A stretch of 6,269 nucleotides of DNA from DATEJJ01 sp039649115. Lineage in GTDB: Bacteria > Actinomycetota > Actinomycetes > Mycobacteriales > Micromonosporaceae. The notes beneath the pieces were generated by a model, which ran no database searches, was not told the origin of the DNA, and worked only from the letters and a program-made list of their open reading frames with translations. This document shows, one piece after another, positions 1 to 6,234 of this stretch. The number at the start of each line of letters is the position of its first letter. Positions within the stretch are counted from its first letter, which is position 1. The stretch lies in NCBI GenBank assembly GCA_039649115.1, contig JBBWZQ010000123.1, positions 1 to 6,269 on the forward strand. Direction: 5' to 3'. A program made the position numbers and the translations under genes.

Positions 1-34
1 GGCGCCGGGCAAGGGACGCGAGCAGCGAGGTCAA
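1..34 (-). CDS. Possible start of a leftward gene, partial, unrecognised
   Basis: On the minus strand a TTG at 34-32 is preceded by GGAGGAG (positions 45-39) with four bases between, a close match to the 16S anti-Shine-Dalgarno. From the TTG the frame stays open to the window edge and reads MTSLLASLARR. Eleven residues are too few to assign a family; the leucine/alanine-rich start with arginines would suit either a cytosolic or a membrane protein. If real, the gene is divergent from fic, and 35-394 would be their shared control region. No other start with a comparable ribosome binding site is seen on this strand near the edge: the ATG at 56-54 runs into a stop after eight codons. The sequence shows the ribosome binding site and the open frame; that this is a gene is inference. 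Confidence 0.3.
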   Translation of the reverse strand, partial: MTSLLASLARR

Positions 35-164
35 GGGGCTCCTCCGGCGGTTGCCATGGGGCGGACGGCGATGGCGGCACCCAGGTCATGCGGCCCGGAA
101 CAGCGGTCTACGGGATTCGGCGGACAGGCGAACGGATCAAGGATCGCGAACCTGGAGTGATGGC

Positions 165-178
165 ACCTGTACGCAGGT
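165..178. repeat. Short inverted repeat ACCTG-tacg-CAGGT
   Basis: Five-base arms with a four-base spacer. It could be a small operator half-pair or chance; in DNA this GC-rich a five-base palindrome is expected now and then. It lies midway in the intergenic region and matches neither arm of the larger repeats near fic. Confidence 0.2.
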
Positions 179-304
179 CGAGGTTACGCACATCGCGCCT
201 CAAAGGACATCGTACTCATGTTCGAGCCCTACCATCACCCCTCCGCACCCTCTTGCGGCAGCCGGGCCGCCGTGATCAAGCGGCAGCGGTCGCGTCGACC
301 AGGG

Positions 305-333
305 TGCTGCCAGTTGGTACCAGTCTGGCAGCA
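305..333. promoter_or_regulatory. Candidate operator 1: 9-bp inverted repeat
   Basis: The arms TGCTGCCAG (305-313) and CTGGCAGCA (325-333) are perfect reverse complements, separated by 11 bases. Inside the spacer, TGGTACCA (315-322) is itself a perfect palindrome. The half-site centres are 21 bp apart, two helical turns, as expected for a dimeric DNA-binding protein. A second, related site follows at 356-384. The repeat ends about 60 bp before the fic start codon and lacks a T-tract, so a terminator is unlikely. The sequence shows the symmetry; that it is an operator, and for which protein, is inference. Confidence 0.45.
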
Positions 334-355
334 ACGGTGGCCGGGGAGGCCGCCG

Positions 356-384
356 TGCTGCTAGTTTGGCAGCAATTAGCAGGA
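356..384. promoter_or_regulatory. Candidate operator 2: related inverted repeat overlapping the fic leader
   Basis: TGCTGCTA (356-363) and TGGCAGCA (367-374) match the arms of operator 1, with one base off perfect symmetry and only three bases between them. The half-site centres are 11 bp apart, one helical turn. A third, degenerate half-site, TAGCAGGA (377-384), follows 10 bp further and runs into the ribosome binding site of fic. CTGCTA (358-363) also pairs with TAGCAG (377-382). The only -10-like hexamer near fic, TAGTTT (362-367), lies within this site, so a bound protein would block transcription or translation start. Function is inferred from position and symmetry. Confidence 0.45.
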
Positions 385-387
385 AGG
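381..387 (+). promoter_or_regulatory. Ribosome binding site of fic
   Basis: AGGAAGG ends seven bases before the GTG at 395 and thirteen before the ATG at 401. The spacing favours the GTG. An in-frame TAG at 377-379 rules out any start further upstream. Confidence 0.6.
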
Positions 388-394
388 CTGGCCC

Positions 395-1798
395 GTGCGG
401 ATGCCCGACCGCCCACCGACGCTCATCCGCCTGATCGCGGACGTGGCGGGACAGGGCACGGCCGGCGGAGCCGACGCCGCCGGTACCCGGCTCACAAGCC
501 TGCTCCTGGCTCCCGGCGAGCCGGACGGCTACCTGCACTGGGACGAGCTGCGCACCCGTACCCCGCCGGACGGGCTGCGGCCGGAGGAGTGGTGGTTCGC
601 GGTCAAGATGCGCCGCACCGCCGCCCGCCGGGAGACCGGCCTGGTCGACCCGTACGGGCAGCCGTTCGTGTACACGCTGCCCGACCAGGTGCTGCGGGAG
701 ATCGAGTTCGTCGCGTCCACGGCCAGCGGCCAGATCGCGCTGAGCGAGGAGGTGACCAACCCGGCCACCCGCGACCGGTACCTGGTCAACTCCCTGATCG
801 AGGAGTCGATCAGGTCCAGCCAGCTGGAGGGCGCGGCCACCACCCGGGTCGTGGCGAAGGAGATGATCCGCTCCGGCCGGCCGCCGCGGGACCGCTCGGA
901 ACGGATGATCGCGAACAACTTCGCCGCCATGCGGCACATCGGCGAGCTGCGCCGCGAGCCGCTCACCCCGGACCTGATCCGCGAGCTGCACCGCGTCGTC
1001 ACCGCCGGTACCCTCGACGAGCCCGACGCGGCGGGGCGGTTCCAGCAGCCGGACGAGCCGCGGGTCGGGGTCTACAGCGGGCTGGACGAGCCGCTGTACC
1101 AGCCGCCGCCGGCCCGGCTGCTGCCCGAGCGGATCGACCGGCTGTGCGCGTTCGCCAACGCGCCGAGCGACAGCGGGCCGGCGTACCTGCCGCCGGTCCT
1201 GCGCGCGATCGCGCTGCACTTCCTGCTCGGGTACGAGCACCCGTTCGTGGACGGCAACGGCCGCACCGCCCGGGCCCTCTTCTACTGGTCCATGCTGCGC
1301 GACGGCTACTGGCTGACCGAGTTCCTGTCCATCTCCCGCATCCTGCGCCGCGCGCCGGGCCGGTACGCCCGCGCCTACCTGCACACCGAGACCGACGACA
1401 ACGACCTGACCTACTTCTTCCTGCACCAGCTCGGCGTGCTGCACGAGGCGATCGACGGGCTCGTCGTCTACCTCGAACGCAAGATGCACGAGGTCCGGAC
1501 CATGCGGGAACGGCTGGACCCGATCGACGCCGAGCTCAACCACCGCCAGCTCGCGCTGCTGCGCCACGCGCTGCGCCACGCCGGCGCCCAGTACACCGTG
1601 GAGTCGCACCGCGGTGCGCACCGGGTCGTCACGGAGACCGCGCGGCAGGACCTGGCCGCCCTGGCCGAGCTGGGGCTGTTGCGCCGGCGGAAGATCGGCA
1701 AGCGCTTTGTCTTCGGCACCGTCGCCGACATCGCCAGACGGCTCGAGGACCTGCGAGCGGGTAACGTGGGCGGTCGTGACGACCTCCCCGAAGACTGA
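395..1798 (+). CDS. fic: Fic family protein AMP-transferase, class II, with C-terminal winged helix
   Basis: Fic enzymes usually transfer AMP from ATP to a hydroxyl side chain of a target protein in the cytosol; the target here cannot be read from the sequence. The 467-residue protein carries a complete Fic motif, HPFVDGNGRTAR, at residues 282-293 (catalytic His282, metal-binding Asp286, and Arg290 and Arg293 for the phosphates). Ahead of it, SSQLEG at 141-146 fits the inhibitory-helix pattern [ST]xxxE[GN]. Glu145 would be the residue that clamps the second arginine, which makes this a class II, self-inhibited Fic. The flap is around residues 210-240. Residues about 381-450 form a winged helix-turn-helix ending in a DLAALAELGLL helix and a basic wing, the same architecture as Shewanella Fic. 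No signal peptide or membrane segment is present. The start is GTG 395, fixed by an upstream in-frame stop and the ribosome binding site. The gene overlaps ptrB by 23 bases. Family assignment is firm; partner and role are unknown. Confidence 0.95.
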   Translation: MRMPDRPPTLIRLIADVAGQGTAGGADAAGTRLTSLLLAPGEPDGYLHWDELRTRTPPDGLRPEEWWFAVKMRRTAARRETGLVDPYGQPFVYTLPDQVLREIEFVASTASGQIALSEEVTNPATRDRYLVNSLIEESIRSSQLEGAATTRVVAKEMIRSGRPPRDRSERMIANNFAAMRHIGELRREPLTPDLIRELHRVVTAGTLDEPDAAGRFQQPDEPRVGVYSGLDEPLYQPPPARLLPERIDRLCAFANAPSDSGPAYLPPVLRAIALHFLLGYEHPFVDGNGRTARALFYWSMLRDGYWLTEFLSISRILRRAPGRYARAYLHTETDDNDLTYFFLHQLGVLHEAIDGLVVYLERKMHEVRTMRERLDPIDAELNHRQLALLRHALRHAGAQYTVESHRGAHRVVTETARQDLAALAELGLLRRRKIGKRFVFGTVADIARRLEDLRAGNVGGRDDLPED

Positions 1799-3869
1799 GG
1801 CCCCGACGGCCAAGCGGATCCCACACGAGCGCGTCCACCACGGCGACGTGGTCATCGACGAGTACGCGTGGCTGGCCGACAAGGAAGACCCGGACACGAT
1901 CGGGTACCTCAAGGCGGAGAACGCGTACACCGAGGTCGCCACGGCGCATCTCGCCGGGCTGCGGGACACCGCGTTCCAGGAGATCAAGTCGCGCACCCAG
2001 GAGACCGACCTGACGGTACCGGCGCGCAAGGGCGGGTTCTGGTACTACGCGCGCACGGTCGAGGGCCAGCAGTACGGGATCCAGTGCCGCCGGGCGGTGG
2101 CCGAGGGCGAGGTGGACCCACCCGCGACCGGCGACGGTGCGCCGCTGCCGGGCGAGGAGGTGCTGCTCGACGGCAACGAACTGGCCACCGGGCACAAGTT
2201 CCTCGCGCTGGGCACCGTCGACGTCAGCCCGGACGGGCGCTGGCTCGCGTACTCCACGGACTTCGCCGGGGACGAGCGGTTCACGCTGCGGGTCAAGGAC
2301 CTGCGGACCGGCGAGGTGCTCGCGGACACCATCCCGGACACGTTCTACGGCTCGGCCTGGTCCGCCGACGCGTCGACGCTGTTCTACGTCACCGTCGACG
2401 AGGCCTGGCGGCCGCACCGGGTGTGGCGGCACGTGATCGGCACGGCGCCCGAGTCCGACGAGGTGGTGCACGAGGAGGCCGACGAGCGTTTCTGGGTGGG
2501 CGTGGAGCTGACCCGCTCGGAGCGGTACGTGCTGATCGACCTGAGCAGCAAGCTCACCTCCGAGGTCTGGTTCATCCCCGCGGACCAGCCGCTGTCCGCA
2601 CCCCGCGTGGTCGCGCCCAGGCGGCAGGGCGTGGAGTACTCCGTCGAGCATCACGGCGACCGGTTCCTCGTCCTGCACAACCACGAGGCCAAGGACTTCG
2701 CGCTGGGGTACACGCCGGTCGACGCGCCCGGCGAGTGGCACCCGCTGGTGGACCACTGCGCGGGTACCCGGCTGCTGCAGGTCGACGCGTTCGACGCGTA
2801 CCTCGTGCTGGCGCTGCGCCAGGACGGGCTGACCGGGCTGCGGGTGATGCCGCGCTCCGGCGGCGACCCTTATGACATCGCGTTTCCCGAGCCGCTGTAC
2901 ACCGTCGGACCGGACGCCAACCCGGAGTACGACACGACGACGTTCCGGCTGCACTACTCGTCGCTGGTGGCACCGGAATCGATCTACGACTGCGACCTGC
3001 GCACCGGCGCGCTGACGCTGCGCAAGCGCAAGCCGGTCCTCGGCGGGTACGACCCGGAGCGGTACGAGCAGCACCGCGAATGGGCGGTGGCCGACGACGG
3101 CACCCGGGTGCCCATCTCCCTGGTGTGCCGCACCGGTACGCCGCGCGACGGCACGGCACCCTGCGTGCTGTACGGGTACGGGTCCTACGAGGCGTCGATG
3201 GACCCGTGGTTCTCCGTCCCCCGGCTGTCCCTTGTGGACCGTGGGGTGGTGTTCGCGATCGCGCACGTGCGCGGCGGTGGCGAGATGGGCCGCGCCTGGT
3301 ATGACAGCGGCAAGCTGCTGGCCAAGAAGAACACCTTCACCGACTTCGTGGCCTGCGCGCGGCACCTGGCGAAGGAGGGCTGGACGTCGCCGGGGCGGCT
3401 GGTGGCGCGCGGCGGCTCGGCCGGCGGGCTGCTGATGGGTGCCATCGCCAACCTCGCACCGGACGCCTTCGCCGGTATCGTGGCCCAGGTCCCGTTCGTG
3501 GACGCGCTCAACACGATCCTGGATCCGTCCCTGCCGCTGACCGTCACCGAGTGGGAGGAGTGGGGCAACCCGCTGGCAGACCCCGAGGTGTACGCGTACA
3601 TGAAGTCGTACACGCCGTACGAGAATGTCTCCACTGTGGACTATCCCGCGATCCTCGCGGTCACCAGCCTGAACGACACCCGGGTGCTCTACCACGAGCC
3701 GGCGAAGTGGGTGGCCCGGCTGCGCGCCGTGGCGCCGGGCACCGACGTGTTGCTCAAGACCGAGATGGGCGCCGGCCACGCCGGGCCGTCCGGCCGGTAC
3801 GACGCGTGGAAGGAAGATGCGTTCGTGACCGCCTGGGTGCTGGACCGGTTCGGGCTGGCGACCGCCTGA
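1776..3869 (+). CDS. ptrB: Oligopeptidase B (protease II), S9A prolyl oligopeptidase family
   Basis: Cytosolic serine peptidase that cuts short peptides after Arg or Lys. From GTG 1776 it has 697 residues, close to the usual 680-730. The N-terminal AKRIPHERVHHGD (12-24) aligns with the start of E. coli PtrB; a beta-propeller spans about 75-410 and the alpha/beta-hydrolase domain about 415-697. The triad is Ser548 in GGSAGG, Asp634 in SLNDTRV and His668 in GAGHAG; the spacing (86 and 120 residues from Ser) nearly equals E. coli Ser532/Asp617/His652 as I recall them. Glu592 and Glu594 in TEWEEWGNP sit 44 and 46 residues after Ser, where E. coli has the acidic pair (576/578) giving basic P1 preference. 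This favours oligopeptidase B over prolyl oligopeptidase. No signal peptide. The frame is open back to 1614 inside fic, but that extension is a shadow. The ribosome binding site before 1776 is weak, which suits coupling to fic translation. An inactive enzyme is unlikely. Confidence 0.93.
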   Translation: MTTSPKTEAPTAKRIPHERVHHGDVVIDEYAWLADKEDPDTIGYLKAENAYTEVATAHLAGLRDTAFQEIKSRTQETDLTVPARKGGFWYYARTVEGQQYGIQCRRAVAEGEVDPPATGDGAPLPGEEVLLDGNELATGHKFLALGTVDVSPDGRWLAYSTDFAGDERFTLRVKDLRTGEVLADTIPDTFYGSAWSADASTLFYVTVDEAWRPHRVWRHVIGTAPESDEVVHEEADERFWVGVELTRSERYVLIDLSSKLTSEVWFIPADQPLSAPRVVAPRRQGVEYSVEHHGDRFLVLHNHEAKDFALGYTPVDAPGEWHPLVDHCAGTRLLQVDAFDAYLVLALRQDGLTGLRVMPRSGGDPYDIAFPEPLYTVGPDANPEYDTTTFRLHYSSLVAPESIYDCDLRTGALTLRKRKPVLGGYDPERYEQHREWAVADDGTRVPISLVCRTGTPRDGTAPCVLYGYGSYEASMDPWFSVPRLSLVDRGVVFAIAHVRGGGEMGRAWYDSGKLLAKKNTFTDFVACARHLAKEGWTSPGRLVARGGSAGGLLMGAIANLAPDAFAGIVAQVPFVDALNTILDPSLPLTVTEWEEWGNPLADPEVYAYMKSYTPYENVSTVDYPAILAVTSLNDTRVLYHEPAKWVARLRAVAPGTDVLLKTEMGAGHAGPSGRYDAWKEDAFVTAWVLDRFGLATA

Positions 3870-3875
3870 CCATTC

Positions 3876-6224
3876 TCAGCCGGCCCCGTCCAGCAGTTCG
3901 TACTGGGGGTTGGCGATGGCGGGCGCACCCTCGTGCCGGCCCACCATGCCACGTACCCGCACCCGCTGGCCCGGTCCGATCCCGGGGATGTGGGTACGGC
4001 CGTAGAAGCGCAGCAGCACGGTACCGGCACCGTCGGCCAGCTCACACTCGAGGACCTGGCTGTTGCTGACCGGCTGCACCCGTACCGATGTGATGACGCC
4101 CTCGGTCTCCTCGCGCTCGCGCCGGCGCAGCCCGGTGACCGGTGTCGGCGGCTTGTCCGCGCCGTCCGGGCGGGCTGCGGGCGGCGGCGTGGGCACCCCG
4201 TCCGGCGCGCCGGGCCTGCCCGACGGCCGGACCTCCTGCAACCGGCGGATGGCCGCGTCCACGTCGAACGGGATGATGGTCGCGACGGCGTGCGGTATCC
4301 GGCTGATCGCCGCCGCGACCCGGTCGGCGTGGTGCGCGTGCAGCAGCCAGCCGGTCGCGCCGTACGCCCGGCGGGGCAGCACCACGGTGACCTCGGTACG
4401 CCCCCCGGCCACCAACGCGGCGGTCAGTTCGACGGCCGCCCGGCGCAGCCGGCGATCGGGACACTCACGCAACTGCAGCGGGATGTCCCCGCGCTGGATC
4501 TCCCGCCACCGCCGGGCCAGCCGGTCCGCGTGCGCGCTGTCGATGACGAAATGCACCGCGGTCAGCGTGTTCGGGCGCAGGATGCGCGCGTACCGCAGGG
4601 CCCGCAGCACGGCGAGGTCGAGATCGTCGACGAGCACGACGGCGGCGTGCCGGGCCGGGTTGGGGCTGGTGTCGATGATCGGCGCGAACCTGGCCAGCGC
4701 CGCCTCCTCCTCCCGGTACCGCTTGTTGAGCCGGATCAGCAGGACCACGAACAGCGGGAAGATCACGACGACCAGCCAGGCGCCCTCGGTGAACTTCACC
4801 ACCGCGAAGATCAGCACCACCAGCGCGGACATGGCTCCCGCGGTGGCGTTGACGACCATCCCGCGCCGCCAGCCGGGCGCGGGATGGGTGCGGTGGTAGC
4901 GGGCCATGCCGAAGCCGGCCATCGTGAAGCCGGTGAACACGCCGATGGCATAGAACGGCACCAGGGAGTTCACCTTGGCGTCGGTGGCCACCAGCAGCGC
5001 CACGCTGACGGCCGCGAGCACCAGGATGCCGTTGGAGAAGGCCAGCCGGTGCCCGCGCCGGGTGAGCTGGCGGGGCAGGAACGAGTCCTCGGCGACAAAG
5101 CTGGCCAGGTACGGGAAGCCGTTGAAGCTGGTGTTGGCGCCGGTGTAGAGGATCAGCGCGGAGGCCGCCTGTACCAGGAAATAGAGCACGTCCGGCACCG
5201 GGCCGTGGCCGACGACGATGCGGGCCTCCTGCGAGATGACCGACGGGTACCCGCTGCGGTACGGGGTCGCGTGGGTGGCGTGCGCCAGCCAGGACACGCC
5301 GGCGACCAGGCAGCCCAACGTGATCGCCATGGCCGCCAGCGCCTTGCGCGCGTTGCGCCCCTCGGGCGGGCGGAACGCGCCGACCCCGTTGGAGATGGCC
5401 TCCAGCCCGGTCAGCGACGAGCCGCCGTTGGCGAACGAGCGGGCCAGGGTGAGCGCGACCGCGAACGTGGTCAGCGTGGGCAGGTGGCGGACGGGCACGC
5501 TGCCCGGCAACCCGAGCGCTTGGTACCGGGGCAGGTTGCCCATCGCCTCGCGGACCAGCCCGGCGACGATCACGCCGCCCATGCACACGACGAAGAAGTA
5601 CGTGGGGAAGGCGAAGATGCGGCCCGCCTCCCGGATGCCGCGCAGGTTGCCGTACGCCAGGACGGCCACCACCCCGACCGTGATCTCCAGGCTGTACGGG
5701 CCGAGCGCGGGGAACGCCGAGGCCACGGCGACGGTACCGGCCGCGGTCTGGATCGCGACCGTCACCACGTAGTCGATCAGCAGCGCCACCGCGGCGATCT
5801 GCGCGACCCGCGGGCCGAAGTTGTCCCTGGCCACCACGTACGACCCGCCGGCCCGGGTGTAGACCTGGACCACCTGGCGGTACGAGAGGGTCAGCAGGAC
5901 CAGGATGGCCAGGATGACGCCGGTTATCGGCAGGACCAGCGTGAACGCCAGCAGCCCGAAGACGGGCAGCAGCTCGATGAGCATCTCCTCGGTGCCGTAC
6001 GCGGAGGAGGAGATGCAGTCGGGTGCGAGCACTCCCAGCGCGAGCGCCCGGGACAGCCGTTCGGTACGCAGCCGCGCATTGGTCAACGGCGGGCCCAGCA
6101 GGCGCCGCTTGAGCCGGTACCGCAGACTCTCCGGCGGCACCGCGACCCCGGTCGACCCGACCGGATCGACCTCCGCGGGCGTCGGGCCGGTTCGTGCCGC
6201 CTGCTCCGCGACGCCATCGGGCAC
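3876..6224 (-). CDS. kimA: KimA-type potassium importer (APC superfamily) with C-terminal OB-fold
   Basis: Predicted inner-membrane K+ uptake protein; proton coupling is known for Bacillus KimA and assumed here. From GTG 6224 it has 782 residues, against about 607 for B. subtilis KimA. About 60 cytosolic residues precede 12 membrane segments (roughly 60-498). Residues matching the KimA K+ site, as I recall it, are all kept: Asp69 and Tyr76 in APDCISSSAYGTE, Asp151 and Thr155 in LLIDYVVT, Thr272 and Glu275 in SSLTGLE, and Tyr425 in PFYAIGVF. Residues 526-656 are a universal-stress-like domain, as in KimA, without a clear ATP-binding glycine motif. Then come a proline-rich linker (667-696) and an OB-fold (about 706-780) not found in Bacillus KimA. 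The frame is open past the right edge with no stop, so the start is uncertain: GTG 6224 has GGAGG five bases upstream, GTG 6236 has none, and a start outside the window is possible. Automatic annotation would probably say amino acid permease; the conserved K+ site argues otherwise. Confidence 0.85.
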   Translation of the reverse strand: MPDGVAEQAARTGPTPAEVDPVGSTGVAVPPESLRYRLKRRLLGPPLTNARLRTERLSRALALGVLAPDCISSSAYGTEEMLIELLPVFGLLAFTLVLPITGVILAILVLLTLSYRQVVQVYTRAGGSYVVARDNFGPRVAQIAAVALLIDYVVTVAIQTAAGTVAVASAFPALGPYSLEITVGVVAVLAYGNLRGIREAGRIFAFPTYFFVVCMGGVIVAGLVREAMGNLPRYQALGLPGSVPVRHLPTLTTFAVALTLARSFANGGSSLTGLEAISNGVGAFRPPEGRNARKALAAMAITLGCLVAGVSWLAHATHATPYRSGYPSVISQEARIVVGHGPVPDVLYFLVQAASALILYTGANTSFNGFPYLASFVAEDSFLPRQLTRRGHRLAFSNGILVLAAVSVALLVATDAKVNSLVPFYAIGVFTGFTMAGFGMARYHRTHPAPGWRRGMVVNATAGAMSALVVLIFAVVKFTEGAWLVVVIFPLFVVLLIRLNKRYREEEAALARFAPIIDTSPNPARHAAVVLVDDLDLAVLRALRYARILRPNTLTAVHFVIDSAHADRLARRWREIQRGDIPLQLRECPDRRLRRAAVELTAALVAGGRTEVTVVLPRRAYGATGWLLHAHHADRVAAAISRIPHAVATIIPFDVDAAIRRLQEVRPSGRPGAPDGVPTPPPAARPDGADKPPTPVTGLRRREREETEGVITSVRVQPVSNSQVLECELADGAGTVLLRFYGRTHIPGIGPGQRVRVRGMVGRHEGAPAIANPQYELLDGAG

Positions 6225-6229
6225 GCGCA

Positions 6230-6234
6230 CCTCC
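6230..6234 (-). promoter_or_regulatory. Ribosome binding site favouring GTG 6224 of the K+ importer
   Basis: GGAGG on the minus strand (6234-6230) lies five bases before GTG 6224-6222 and inside the codons that follow the alternative GTG 6236. The only other purine-rich match upstream, GGGAG near 6251-6255, is about 14 bases from GTG 6236, which is too far. This supports the 782-residue form, unless the gene starts outside the window. Confidence 0.4.

Larger units (their letters stand above)
35..394. other. Intergenic region upstream of fic, no supported gene
   Basis: No frame here has a convincing start, ribosome binding site and protein-like composition. The open frames that cross it, including one open from the left edge through the fic gene, give arginine- and proline-rich shadow translations. 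The right end (305-384) holds the phased inverted repeats listed separately and is less GC-rich than its surroundings. A small inverted repeat, ACCTG-tacg-CAGGT, lies at 165-178. I found no clear -35/-10 pair on either strand. The best -10-like hexamer is TAGTTT at 362-367, inside the second repeat and without a recognisable -35. Confidence 0.6.

Noticed and set aside
51..275. 74-codon plus-strand open frame in the intergenic region
   Set aside because: No ribosome binding site, and the composition is not protein-like (many Arg, Trp, Ser, Pro).
305..333. The 9-bp inverted repeat as an intrinsic terminator of an upstream gene
   Set aside because: No T-run follows, no upstream plus-strand gene is supported, and the same arms recur at 356-374 in operator-like phase.
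88..1764. Long plus-strand open frame of 558 codons crossing the intergenic region and fic
   Set aside because: The translation is Arg/Pro/Ala-rich with no family motif; it is the shadow of fic, whose frame carries clear Fic motifs.
1614..1775. 54-codon N-terminal extension of ptrB
   Set aside because: It lies inside fic, translates to a basic, serine-rich shadow, and family members begin near the residues encoded just after 1776.
200..2029. Minus-strand open frame of 609 codons opposite fic
   Set aside because: Antisense shadow typical of high-GC genes; it crosses the fic/ptrB junction and shows no recognisable domain.
1629..3779. Minus-strand open frame of 716 codons opposite ptrB
   Set aside because: Rich in Arg, Val, His and Gly with no motif; the opposite strand has a complete oligopeptidase B with its catalytic triad.
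3853..3881. GGCTG/CAGCC stem as a terminator between the convergent genes
   Set aside because: Only five base pairs with a loop of about 19 bases and no T-tract; not distinguishable from chance in this composition.
4465..5586. Second minus-strand frame of 373 codons within the transporter gene
   Set aside because: Shadow frame with low-complexity Arg/Gly/Pro/His translation; the overlapping frame has 12 membrane segments and conserved sites.
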